Shown: positions 32,013 through 40,402 of the stretch, piece after piece
Layout: every line of letters starts with the position of its first letter
Position numbering within the stretch: the first letter of the stretch is position 1
Origin: Spirochaetaceae bacterium
GTDB lineage: Bacteria; Spirochaetota; Spirochaetia; DSM-27196; SLAA01
NCBI GenBank assembly: GCA_007695055.1
Contig: REEM01000098.1
Coordinates: 1-40,402, forward strand
Direction of reading: 5' to 3'
Length of the DNA: 40,402 bases
Translations under genes and position numbers: made by a program
Notes under the pieces: model-generated
The model's input: only the letters and a program-made list of their open reading frames with translations
What the model was told of the DNA's origin: nothing
The model's database searches: none

Positions 32013-32888
32013 ATGCAGAACGACACTACCGATGCCACTGCTACCGGCACCGCGACTAGTGCAGCCACCGCGCAAGCACCCCGGCACATAGCAACCGTGA
32101 ATGACAAGCTTCAAACACCAGACGGAAACACCGTCCGGCTTGAGACCAGAGACTTATCCGTGCGCTACGGCATTTCCACCTTTGGCGTACAAAACATAAG
32201 TGCACAGATCTATGACCAAAATGTCACGGCTCTCATTGGCCCTTCAGGTTGTGGCAAGTCAACCTATCTGCGGGCGCTGAACAGAATGCATGATCTTGGG
32301 ACCGATATTGAGGTAACCGGCGAGGTATACCTTGATGGCGAAAACCTCTATGCGCCAAAAATGGACCCGGTTGTGGTTCGGCGGCGTGTGGGAATGGTCT
32401 TTCAGAAACCTACTCCCTTTCCCACAAAGTCGATCTACGACAATGTAGCGGCGGGCCTACGACTTGTGGGCGTCCGTAACAGAGCGACCTTGGATGAGGT
32501 AGTCGAGCAATCACTCAAGGACGCGGCTCTCTGGGATGAGGTGAAGGATCGTCTGAGGAGTCCAGGTGGGAGCCTCTCAGGCGGGCAACAGCAGCGCCTC
32601 TGCATTGCCCGTGCCCTCGCGGTTGGGCCGGAAGTCCTTCTCATGGATGAACCAACAAGTTCACTGGACCCAATGGCTACTGCGCGAATTGAAGAGCTCA
32701 TTCAAAAACTCAAACACAAGGTGACCATTATCATTGTGACTCACAATATGCAGCAGGCGAGCCGAGTGAGCGACTACACAGCGTTCTTCTACGTTGGCGA
32801 GCTTGTCGAACTGGGCCCGACTCAAGAGATTTTCTCCAACCCAAGAGAACTTCGCACGCAGGAGTACTTTTCCGGCGAGTTCAGTTAG
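32013..32888 (+). CDS. pstB: Phosphate ABC transporter ATPase PstB
   Basis: This 291-residue ATPase has Walker [11 protein letters not shown] loop [25 protein letters not shown], signature [16 protein letters not shown], Walker [13 protein letters not shown] and H loop [10 protein letters not shown]. The FQKPTPFP and SIYDN motifs are specific to PstB. About 40 N-terminal residues before the core are Thr/Ala-rich ([15 protein letters not shown]) and unusual for the family. GAGGAGTAATG precedes the start. PstB energises import and is thought to relay transport state through PhoU to PhoR. Confidence 0.96.
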   Translation: MQNDTTDATATGTATSAATAQAPRHIATVNDKLQTPDGNTVRLETRDLSVRYGISTFGVQNISAQIYDQNVTALIGPSGCGKSTYLRALNRMHDLGTDIEVTGEVYLDGENLYAPKMDPVVVRRRVGMVFQKPTPFPTKSIYDNVAAGLRLVGVRNRATLDEVVEQSLKDAALWDEVKDRLRSPGGSLSGGQQQRLCIARALAVGPEVLLMDEPTSSLDPMATARIEELIQKLKHKVTIIIVTHNMQQASRVSDYTAFFYVGELVELGPTQEIFSNPRELRTQEYFSGEFS

Positions 32889-32900
32889 AGCAGGCAAGCG

Positions 32901-33554
32901 GTGCGAAAACTCTTTGATACAGACGCAATTGAAGCCTCTCTGAAGGGCTTTCAGGACGTGTTTCCGCAGATTAATGATCAACTGGCAATTCGCCGTGAGA
33001 CTCTCACGGATGCAATGGTTGAGCAAATTGTAGAGGCCTATGATTTTCTCAACACCCTGTTGAAGAAAGACATAGACCTATTCACCCCAGCGGGCCTCCA
33101 TACTCTCTTGGAGATTAACCATGTTGTCCTGTGCGGCACAAAGAGAGAAACGAGAACGCATTACTATGCTCACCTTGAAGAAACACGAAAGAGCTTTCTA
33201 CGCCAGATCCGGCCAATTAAGGACTGGGTTTTGCGAAAGCGCAAGGAAAGCGACCCGTATTACCTGGCAACCGGATTCTACTCACGTATGCTCAGCCGAC
33301 CGCAACTCTTCCTTGAAGGGAATCATCGCAGCGGTAACGTCATATTAAACTACCTGCTCATAAGCAAGGACTCTCCACCTTACATTGTTTCATCCACAAA
33401 CGCCCGTGGCTACTTTGACATATCCGGCGACATAAAGTTTACTGAGAACGGTAATTATCTGGATACCGCGCTACGCATGCCAGGGCATCGGACTCGTTTC
33501 CGAGCCTTTCTTGCAGCACAGGTATCTTCAAAGTTTCTCCTTGGTTCTCAGTGA
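32901..33554 (+). CDS. Fic-like protein with Gln in place of the motif His
   Basis: This 217-residue protein is mostly helical. Near residue 134 it reads PQLFLEGNHRSGNVILNYLL, which aligns with the Fic motif HxFx(D/E)GNxR except that His is Gln135. Upstream FTPAGLHTLLEINHVVLCG and downstream SSTNARGYFDI keep the general Fic-core order. I recall uncharacterised Fic-related proteins with the same Gln, so this may be a family trait. Without the His, AMP transfer by the usual mechanism is unlikely. The start is GTG, 12 bases after pstB, and the stop overlaps the next gene region, so it belongs to the phosphate operon. Its role is unknown. Confidence 0.75.
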   Translation: MRKLFDTDAIEASLKGFQDVFPQINDQLAIRRETLTDAMVEQIVEAYDFLNTLLKKDIDLFTPAGLHTLLEINHVVLCGTKRETRTHYYAHLEETRKSFLRQIRPIKDWVLRKRKESDPYYLATGFYSRMLSRPQLFLEGNHRSGNVILNYLLISKDSPPYIVSSTNARGYFDISGDIKFTENGNYLDTALRMPGHRTRFRAFLAAQVSSKFLLGSQ

Positions 33555-33565
33555 GGCTGGTAGAT

Positions 33566-35272
33566 ATGCAGCAGGTGATTATAGCACTCTGTGTCTTTTT
33601 TGGAGCCCTTGGGCTGTTCGTCACAGGCTACAACCGGGTAAGCGCAGGAATCATGCGGCTGGTCGGACCATGGTTCCGAAACAGGCTGGGAGAAAGAACA
33701 GCGACTCAAAGCCAAGCTTTTATGACTGGGCTCGGAGCCGGGGCAGGGAGTGGCGTTATGTCTCCGGTGGTCTCACTCGTTTCGCTGCTTGACAACGGGG
33801 CAGTTGAGATAAAACATAGATTCTGGGTCTTACTTGGGATCAATCTCGGCGCAACCTTCGTTTATTGGCTACTTGCTTTGGCTGGATTCCGGCTCGGGGC
33901 AGTAGTCCCGGCGCTCGCACTCATTGCACTATCACTTCCTCTACCCCTTCATCATCGTCTTGGCCGATCAATCCTGCCCGATCTGCTTTTTGGTCTGGCA
34001 TTGCTCATTTTGGGGATTGATTTCATGAGCGGACGTACAACGATTCTACCCAATCCTGATTTTCGGTACCTCTTTGAAACTCTGGACCTGGTAGCTCTTG
34101 GAGTCGCAGCACCAGCGTTTGGAGTACTCCTGGGGGTGGCACTCTCGGCGCTCATTCGCTCCTCTGTGGGAACCACGGTTGCTGCAATGTCGTTGCTGAT
34201 CCGTGGATGGCTGCCGTTTGACGTTGCTGCCGGAATAGTCCTCGGAGCCAACGTCGGCGCAGCGCTGAGTAGCGTGCGGGCCGCGTCAGCGCTCAACGTA
34301 GATGCGCGCCGCACTGCGATGAGTTATTTGGCCATCAGCTTGGCTGCATGTATCTGGGCAGCACTGTTGGTGAGTCCTCTTGTTCTGCTCAGCGAAATGG
34401 CAGTGACTGGTACCGGTCATACAAGCTTAGCGACCCAACTCGCACTTTTCAGCACCGTGGTACATTTTCTCAATCCGTTCCTCCTGCTGCCCATGCAACG
34501 GCTCATTGGCCGTCTGGTGGAACGCATTACAGCTGTTACCGGTACCAATACACAGCATACGCGAAACTTCGCGCTCACACTGCTGCCAGAGAGCTTTCCC
34601 GAGGCGCTCAATGCAAATCTGTTCCGACTTCAGTCAGGCTTAGCTCGAATGGCCGAGTTGTCCTATGACATCCTCATGATTGTCATAAACGCTACGCAGG
34701 TTGGCGACGATATTGAGCTGGACACTGAACGAGTGATTGCCATGCGTGATGAGATCAAGGCGCTTGAGTCGGACATTGCCATAGCCCTAACTACTACTGT
34801 TCAACTCTCATGTAGTCGGGAGCAGGCCGAATGGATTCAACAACAGCAGCGTACGGCACAGCAGCTCTCACTTATTGCAGACGATTGCTACAAAACTATA
34901 CGCCTGCTTTTTCGTAGCTACCAAAAAAACTATCGATTCCACCAGGAGAGCCGAGACGAGCTGTTCGACTTCACCTCGAAGATTCTTGATTTTCTCAAGT
35001 ATAACTCAGACTTCCTGGAAGGAAAGATTGACAAGCCCGACTGGGCTGTTGCCAATAGCATGGAGGAGCGCATAGACAAAGGGCGCGACAAGCTCAAGCA
35101 ACGGGTTCGCAAGGTGCTCAAAAAGGACGACGAAGTAGACATTAAAGCCGAGCTGGTGTTCATTGATATTGTGTCGCACCTTGAGCATGTTGGAGACCGG
35201 TGCCTGAGCATAGCAGAGAGCGTTCGCACAACCCGCTCAGAGCGCACCAAACTTCCTGGTCACAAGGAATGA
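33566..35272 (+). CDS. Na/Pi-cotransporter-like membrane protein with PhoU-like C-terminus
   Basis: This 568-residue protein (from the ATG with GAGG nine bases upstream; a GTG at 33551 overlapping the previous stop is the alternative) has two inverted membrane repeats to about residue 330. A helical PhoU-like domain follows (AELSYDILMIVINATQ..., VFIDIVSHLEHVGDRCLSIAESV). The family is NptA/PNaS. The duplicated QSS motif that binds substrate is altered: the first repeat reads GAGSGVMSP and the second ALIRSSVGTT. It might transport poorly, use another anion or act as a sensor. It closes the pst operon. Confidence 0.87.
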   Translation: MQQVIIALCVFFGALGLFVTGYNRVSAGIMRLVGPWFRNRLGERTATQSQAFMTGLGAGAGSGVMSPVVSLVSLLDNGAVEIKHRFWVLLGINLGATFVYWLLALAGFRLGAVVPALALIALSLPLPLHHRLGRSILPDLLFGLALLILGIDFMSGRTTILPNPDFRYLFETLDLVALGVAAPAFGVLLGVALSALIRSSVGTTVAAMSLLIRGWLPFDVAAGIVLGANVGAALSSVRAASALNVDARRTAMSYLAISLAACIWAALLVSPLVLLSEMAVTGTGHTSLATQLALFSTVVHFLNPFLLLPMQRLIGRLVERITAVTGTNTQHTRNFALTLLPESFPEALNANLFRLQSGLARMAELSYDILMIVINATQVGDDIELDTERVIAMRDEIKALESDIAIALTTTVQLSCSREQAEWIQQQQRTAQQLSLIADDCYKTIRLLFRSYQKNYRFHQESRDELFDFTSKILDFLKYNSDFLEGKIDKPDWAVANSMEERIDKGRDKLKQRVRKVLKKDDEVDIKAELVFIDIVSHLEHVGDRCLSIAESVRTTRSERTKLPGHKE

Positions 35273-35290
35273 GCCTTCACAAGGAATGAG
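35260..35290. repeat. 14-bp direct repeat spanning two convergent stop codons
   Basis: TCACAAGGAATGAG occurs at 35260-35273 and 35277-35290, separated by three bases. The first copy holds the stop of the NptA-like gene; the second holds the stop of phoR on the other strand. It looks like a short tandem duplication that set one of the two gene ends. Confidence 0.8.
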
Positions 35291-37064
35291 TCTGCGGAAT
35301 ATGAAGGGTGAAGGTACTGCCTTGACCTTCAGTGCTCATGACCGTGACTTCACCGCCATGAGCAATCCCAATATGCTTGACAATGGCTAGCCCGAGACCT
35401 GTTCCACCTACGTTCCGACTCCTCGCTCGGTCAACCCGATAGAACCTTTCAAAAACCCGTTCAATATCCTTGCGTGGAATGCCCTCACCTTGGTCCGTAA
35501 CTTCGATTTTGAGCAACGACTCGCTGATGCGCGTCACTACCCTTACTTCGCTGACCTTCGGACTGTACTTGACGGCATTGTTGATAAGGTTGACCAAGGC
35601 CTGTTCCAGTAACGCAGGGTTTACTCGAGCCATGGGTAGTCCACCCTCATGTGAGTGCTGAATATGGATTTCCTTTCGTCCGGCCTCATGCTCACAGGCC
35701 TGTATCGCCTTGATAACGACCTGATCAATCCGGCACACCTCCATGGGAATCTCGCTGTTAATACTCTCAAGCCGACTCAGGCTGAGGAGATCCTCAATGA
35801 TCAAATTCAACCGCACCGACTGCCCATGAATGATTTCAATGAAGCGTTCCGCGGCTGCGGGGTCCTGTAACGCGCCGTCACGAAGTGTTTCCACAAAACC
35901 AAGAATTGAGGTGATTGGGGTTCGCAGCTCGTGTGAAACGTTTGCAATGAAGTCGCGACGAATATTTTCCAGTTGTTTCATCTTGGAAATGTCGTTGAGT
36001 ACCAGCAATACTCCAGCCGAGCCTTCGTAGTTCAAGGTTGTGGCGTGTACCTGGACATGCGTAAGAGGGCTATCATAGATCACAAAGCCTTGTTCTTGAG
36101 CTCCGCCCTGCGCTATGGTCTGAGACGCCAACTCGTCAATCTCCACGTTCCGTAAGGCCTCTATCATTGACTTGCCAATTACTTTCTCATGATCTACCCG
36201 AAAGAGCCGTCCTGCAGCACGATTAATAGACGAGATGCGGCGATGCTGATCTACCACAATTACTCCCTCCACCATGCTGCTTAGAATCGCCTCTAACTCG
36301 TTACGTTGCGTGGTAATACCTGCGATGGTTTTTGAAAGTTGTGCCGCCATGCCGTTGAGCGTATCGGCAATGGCCTGAATTTCTTCGGGCCCTTGCCGCT
36401 CAATGCGATAGTTCAGTTCACCAGCCGCGTAACGGTCGGCCGCGTTCTGTATCGTCATGAGTGGACTATAAATTCGTCTCACAACTACGAAGCTGGGTGC
36501 CGTTGTGCCCACAATGATCAGGAGACCAGTCAGGAGAATTGCGGTGAAAGCTTCGCCGACGCGCCGGTCAATTGCGGCTATTGACGCAGCACTTCGAACT
36601 ACTCCCACCGGTATCTGGTCACTGTCGGCAAATGATATGGCCAGATACAAGCTATTCTCGGAAGTGCTCGAGCTCACACGCCGGTGAGTCCCGTACCCTT
36701 CCGCCAGAGCCTGAACGACCTCTGGGCGTTCGGCATGATTCTCAGCCCGATCAGCATCAACATGTGTGTCGGCAATCACCACTCCATCTCTAGAAATGAC
36801 CGTTATGCGCAACGGGAGATCCTCGACCAAGTTGGAAAGAGCCGTTCGCCTGGCATGTATTTCATCTTCCTGTAGTTCGGTGAACAGGCTTGGTAGTCCG
36901 AGTGCCTTGCTCGTCAGGAGTGTGGTGCTCCGCAACTCAATCTCCTTCTCCTCATAGAAGGCGCTGCGAATGACGCGAGTCGCGGCCAGAGTCAGCAAAC
37001 CTACCGCAAGCAACATGGCAATGAGATAGACTGGAAAAATCTGGAAAAGAAGCGACCGTCTCAT
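35277..37064 (-). CDS. phoR: PhoR-type phosphate sensor histidine kinase
   Basis: This 595-residue kinase has a membrane helix near 10-30, an extracytoplasmic domain (about 32-170), a second helix (about 172-196), HAMP (to about 250) and PAS (about 258-365). HisKA has NVSHELRTPITSILGFVETL with the phospho-His, and the ATPase has NLINNAVKYS, DQGEGIP and GTGLGLAIVKH. A large sensor domain is more than the short loop of E. coli PhoR and resembles Bacillus PhoR. It lies five bases after phoB in phoU-phoB-phoR, which supports the assignment. The 3' end reaches a duplicated repeat shared with the convergent gene. Confidence 0.92.
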   Translation of the reverse strand: MRRSLLFQIFPVYLIAMLLAVGLLTLAATRVIRSAFYEEKEIELRSTTLLTSKALGLPSLFTELQEDEIHARRTALSNLVEDLPLRITVISRDGVVIADTHVDADRAENHAERPEVVQALAEGYGTHRRVSSSTSENSLYLAISFADSDQIPVGVVRSAASIAAIDRRVGEAFTAILLTGLLIIVGTTAPSFVVVRRIYSPLMTIQNAADRYAAGELNYRIERQGPEEIQAIADTLNGMAAQLSKTIAGITTQRNELEAILSSMVEGVIVVDQHRRISSINRAAGRLFRVDHEKVIGKSMIEALRNVEIDELASQTIAQGGAQEQGFVIYDSPLTHVQVHATTLNYEGSAGVLLVLNDISKMKQLENIRRDFIANVSHELRTPITSILGFVETLRDGALQDPAAAERFIEIIHGQSVRLNLIIEDLLSLSRLESINSEIPMEVCRIDQVVIKAIQACEHEAGRKEIHIQHSHEGGLPMARVNPALLEQALVNLINNAVKYSPKVSEVRVVTRISESLLKIEVTDQGEGIPRKDIERVFERFYRVDRARSRNVGGTGLGLAIVKHIGIAHGGEVTVMSTEGQGSTFTLHIPQTHSL

Positions 37065-37069
37065 TGTGA

Positions 37070-37765
37070 CTACTTGTCCTTCAGTCGGTATCCGACGCCT
37101 CGCACCGTCTCTATGTGCGAACCATGAGCACCAAGTTTCTTACGGAGTCCCAGTATCTGAACATCTACCGATCGCTCAGTAACCGGGTAGTCTTCACCCC
37201 GAATGGCATCTATGATTCGAGTTCGCGAGAATACCAGCCCAGGGTTCCTCGCCAAGAACTCAAGAATTGCAAACTCGGTAGCAGACAAAAGAACAATTGC
37301 CCCGTCACACCGTACTTCATGGCGTGCCGCATCTATATCAATACCATGCACATGAAGAAGGGTCGATATAGCCGCTGTCGCCTCGTCGCCCGAGCCACGT
37401 CTGAGTGCTGCCCTTAGCCGGGCAACCAACACCTTGGGGCTAAAAGGCTTGGTGATATAGTCGTCGGCCCCAACCTCAAGCCCGGTGACAATATCGCTGT
37501 CCTCGGTGCGCGCCGTCAGCATGAGAACAGGCGTGTTCCTAAATCGTTCATCCTTCTTTATTCGCCGGCATGTCTCAATTCCATCAACGCCTGGCAATAA
37601 GAGATCCAGCAGCACCGCGTCCGGCGGATTGCTAGCCATTGCCCGCAGTGCTTGCTCACCGGATTGAACCGACTCGACCTCGTATCCTTCCTTTCTCAAA
37701 TTGTAGGAAATTAATTCCAAGATATCCAACTCATCATCGACAATCAGAATTCGTTCCTGACCCAT
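37070..37765 (-). CDS. phoB: PhoB-type response regulator
   Basis: From the ATG with GGGAG seven bases upstream this protein has 231 residues; the frame opens seven codons earlier but without a ribosome site. The receiver has ILIVDDELD, phospho-Asp in AVLLDLLLPGVDG, Thr in MLTARTED and Lys in YITKPFSP. The winged-helix OmpR-type output domain covers about 135-231 (LSATEFAILEFLARNPGLVFSR..., VDVQILGLRKKLG, VRGVGYRL). It should bind the 11-bp direct repeats upstream of pstS, pstC and phoU. It starts just after phoU. Confidence 0.93.
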   Translation of the reverse strand: MGQERILIVDDELDILELISYNLRKEGYEVESVQSGEQALRAMASNPPDAVLLDLLLPGVDGIETCRRIKKDERFRNTPVLMLTARTEDSDIVTGLEVGADDYITKPFSPKVLVARLRAALRRGSGDEATAAISTLLHVHGIDIDAARHEVRCDGAIVLLSATEFAILEFLARNPGLVFSRTRIIDAIRGEDYPVTERSVDVQILGLRKKLGAHGSHIETVRGVGYRLKDK

Positions 37766-37778
37766 GCTATTTCTCCCG

Positions 37779-38426
37779 TTAGGCATTCAGTTCGACGTGT
37801 TCATTGCGCGTAGCAAAAACAATCCACTCGCAGATATTTGTCACGTGGTCTCCTAGTCGCTCTAGAAACCTATTCACCATCATCAGTTCTATTCCCTTTT
37901 CTATGGTTTCCGGGTGTTCTTGCATAATCCCAATAAGCAGTCTGTAGAGCTGGTTATTCAGTGCGTCAATTTCATCGTCGCGCGCAGCAATTGCCCGTGC
38001 TGCCCCTGCATCGCGTTGAACATAAGCGGTCAAGCTGTCATGGAGCATATCGGTGTCAATTTGGGCCATGCGGCGCACAAGCGGCAGCGCCTCTACAAAG
38101 AGGGGATCCGTCACTACTCTGGCTCGACGCGCTAAGTGCCGAGCGTGATCACCAATGCGTTCTAGGCTGGAGGAGATTTTGATCCCTACTAAGAGTTGGC
38201 GCAGGTCGGCTGGGTCTGGATGTGCAGTAGAGATGATGCGCGTACACTGGTCTTCTATTGTGGCTTGGAACGCATCTATAGTCGAGTCCTCACGAATGAC
38301 CTCAGCCGCAAGGTCGTAATCATGAAGCTCAAGCGCAGCCAAGGTCTTGCGAAGTGCAGTATCGACCCGTGCGCCCATTCGGAGGATGTTTTGCTGCATG
38401 GCGTCGATCTCGTGTGATATCTCCAT
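37779..38426 (-). CDS. phoU: PhoU, phosphate signalling regulator
   Basis: The 215-residue protein is all helical, with two PhoU repeats. Each has the metal-binding E/D-x-x-x-D signature: SSSLERIGDHARHLARRA and NRFLERLGDHVTNICEWIVFATR. PhoU links the Pst transporter to PhoR and keeps the kinase off when phosphate is plentiful. There is no ribosome site before the ATG, and the Pho-box-like repeats end only 20 bases upstream, so its mRNA may be nearly leaderless. It is the first gene of phoU-phoB-phoR. Confidence 0.95.
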   Translation of the reverse strand: MEISHEIDAMQQNILRMGARVDTALRKTLAALELHDYDLAAEVIREDSTIDAFQATIEDQCTRIISTAHPDPADLRQLLVGIKISSSLERIGDHARHLARRARVVTDPLFVEALPLVRRMAQIDTDMLHDSLTAYVQRDAGAARAIAARDDEIDALNNQLYRLLIGIMQEHPETIEKGIELMMVNRFLERLGDHVTNICEWIVFATRNEHVELNA

Positions 38427-38445
38427 CTAAGGCCAAATAAACACC

Positions 38446-38467
38446 ATCTGTGTTAGAATTTGGTTAG
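38446..38467 (-). promoter_or_regulatory. Two tandem 11-bp Pho-box-like repeats upstream of phoU
   Basis: On the reverse strand CTAACCAAATT (38457-38467) is followed at once by CTAACACAGAT (38446-38456). The first differs by one base from the leading unit upstream of pstS. An A/T-rich stretch (TTTATT) that could act as a -10 follows about five bases later, just before the phoU ATG. Confidence 0.65.
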
Positions 38468-38491
38468 CTCCGCCGACACGCACTCCAGTGT

Positions 38492-40402
38492 TTAGGCATA
38501 CAGGTCAAACACGCCGGAAGCCTTCACAAAGAGAATGGGTGGGAAATCTTCATATGCCTCAATCTGTTTGGTGAAGAACAACTCATCCAGTTGAAATGCC
38601 TGAGCAACCGCTCCCATTGTTTCGCCGGGCATTCCCATGAGGATCATGGCTGCGTCGCTGGAGTTGGCGGCAACCGTCTCCTGAAAACGCTTGTCGTCAG
38701 GTTCGAGTATGAGCACCTCACCATCAAGCCGGGCTCCACGAATGAGTTCTTCCATCTCTTCCTTGGCCACATCCGCTGGTTCCTCGGACATTAACTTTCG
38801 GATAATGCGAATTGCACGCACATCGGGATTCTTTGCCCGATCAGTTGAGTGCGAAATGATGTACGCAAGCAGGGCCATGAGATTCCCGTTCTCCTGCCCT
38901 TTCCAGTACACATCAATGCGCCCGGCACCTATCTCTACCTTGCCATGTCGATACAGAATGACGTTGACTTCTTCAGCAAGCAAGTCACGGATGAGGTCCG
39001 TTAGGTTCAACCGCGTATCCATTGGAAGCACCACGGTATTGAAGTTGTATCCACCTGGGACGGTTGCCTGAACAATAGAACGGATTGATGTCCCAAATCG
39101 GTCTTCTGTCGTGCGAATGAGGCGCGAGCCGGGCAGCTGCTGCAAGGACTCTGGATCAAACTTACGCGGACAAAGCAGGTTGAGCGCCACATACCCACGG
39201 TTCTCACCAATGCGCAACGCAATTCCCTGGAGGCGACTTGTCTCTTCCTCTTTGTCGGCAAAACCAAATACGCCAACTATGGGTCTCCAGTTCTTAGTGC
39301 CCTGGACAATTCGCCCGAGCTTCCTTGAACCCCACCCAACGAGAGAAAAGAGTACACCCCACCATACACCTTCAAGCATATTGCGAGCCCGAAACTTGAG
39401 CAGCAGCACAACAAGAAGAAACTGAGCCGCAAGAATTGCAATGCCAATTCGGAAATCAAAGAGTGAGACAACAGCCATACAGATAACAAAGCCATACAGA
39501 GAGACCAACCAATGCCCTTTGCTGGTTGGCCGGAAACTGGGGTTCCCACTAATTCGCTCAAAGAACGCTGCAAGATTCATCCAGGCATAGACCACCAGGA
39601 AACAGATACCGACAATGAGAGATGCAAACGCAATAACCCGCCCAAATAACCGGAAGAAAAATGAGGAAGGTCATTACGGTAGCCCAGCGCGGCTCGCGGC
39701 CGTTCTTGGTGAAATCGCGCCCCAAGAAACGAAATGGTCGAGGTATTACTCGGTCACGTACAAGTGCCTGCGCTGTTCGGGGAGCGGTCAAAAAGTAGGA
39801 AAGTGCCGAGGAACCGGTGGCAAAGAGTATTCCAATGAGCAGCACCGACATAATAACCGGCTCATCAAAGAATATGTTAATGGCCGAGGGGACGTACCCA
39901 TTGGAAGGAACAAGCAGGTCGTGCCGTACCAGTCCAAATACCAAGGTGGTAGCAATGTAGACAACAAAGGTAACCGCAATTGCCCAGAATGTGCCACGTG
40001 ACAAAGAGCGGCTTGGATCTTTGAGATTCCCGCTCATTCCCACGCCCGCATCAATTCCTGTCACGGCCGGGAAAAAGGTTGCAAAGGCTGCCCAGAAGCC
40101 AATTCCGGGTATGAGACCAGTTCCAACGAGGGTCGAGCTAAAGATCGGTTCGCCGCCGTAGAGAGGGCCAAAAAGTGGTGAGGCAAGCACCGCCGCCACA
40201 GCTGCAATCAGAACCACAAAAATGATTGACTGAAGCTTCGAAGCAAAGTCGGCCCCAATCAGCGCAGCGAGGAGCGCAATGAGTCCAATACAGGTCGCCA
40301 GCAACTGCTTCTGGCGCAGTACCGAAATGCCGTAGGTCTCAACCAGGTCTGCAATCGCTGGGATTCGCACCACGAACTGTTGCAAGGGCTCGGCAAAACC
40401 CA
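38492..40402 (-). pseudogene. Cation-chloride cotransporter (SLC12/CCC) family, frameshifted and cut by the window edge
   Basis: Two frames together make the second half of one protein. The upstream frame enters from the right edge and has several membrane helices, FFPAVTGIDAGVGMSGNLKDPSRSLSRGT (the CCC signature) and APRTAQALVRDRVIPRPFRF. It loses homology after ATVMTFLIF, at a run of five A on the plus strand (39657-39661). Removing one base joins it to FFRLFGRVIAFASLIVGICF and the downstream frame, which finishes the membrane part and the SLC12-type cytoplasmic C domain (RIDVYWKGQENGNLMALLAYIIS). It is either a real frameshift or a homopolymer sequencing error. The N-terminal half is outside the window. 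Confidence 0.82.

Noticed and set aside
1-40402. CRISPR arrays, insertion sequences or prophage genes
   Set aside because: No regularly spaced repeats, transposase motifs, terminal inverted repeats or phage structural genes were seen.

Overview
The window is about 40.4 kb of dense bacterial chromosome with moderate GC, made up mostly of core genes in short, tightly packed operons on both strands. It looks like a free-living spirochaete. The reasons are two paralogous Lnt proteins, two bactofilins, a RicT/YaaR pair, an HU-S20-Lnt cluster of the kind I recall from treponemes, and small TPR and NHL proteins. This assignment is inference from gene content; no rRNA gene is present to confirm it.

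Layout. 1-5.5 kb (minus strand): a galactokinase-like protein, SurE, a TPR protein, an NHL/VWA protein, ClpS and the first codons of ClpA. 5.7-7.4 kb (plus): the first Lnt. 7.4-13.3 kb (minus): S20, HU, the second Lnt, a response regulator with a small TPR partner, a bactofilin, Rho (own strong promoter, long leader) and L31. 13.5-18.1 kb (plus): PlsC and the two halves of a heterodimeric ABC exporter. 18.1-21.2 kb (minus): a degenerate M23 protein, a second bactofilin, YaaR and RicT. 21.4-26.7 kb (plus): TatD, then purF-purM-purN-purD; purF looks leaderless. 26.7-28.0 kb (minus): an exported protein with calcium-loop-like repeats and an RlmB-type rRNA methyltransferase. 28.08 kb: tRNA-Leu(TAA), abutted by a broken FitAB/VapBC-like toxin-antitoxin remnant. 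28.7-38.4 kb: a complete phosphate regulon. Plus strand: pstS, hairpin, pstCAB, a Fic-like protein, an Na/Pi-cotransporter/PhoU-like protein. Converging from the minus strand: phoU-phoB-phoR. 38.5-40.4 kb (minus): a cation-chloride cotransporter (SLC12/CCC) broken by a one-base frameshift and cut by the window edge.

The most informative non-coding signal is a set of tandem 11-bp direct repeats (family CTAACnCAATT) upstream of pstS, pstC and phoU. I interpret these as the Pho box of this organism, bound by the PhoB encoded here. The most interesting proteins are those with a recognisable fold but altered catalytic residues: the galactokinase-like protein without its catalytic Asp, the Fic-like protein with Gln for the motif His inside the phosphate operon, the M23 protein without its HxH motif next to a bactofilin, and the NptA-like protein with altered QSS motifs. 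No CRISPR array, insertion sequence or prophage was seen.
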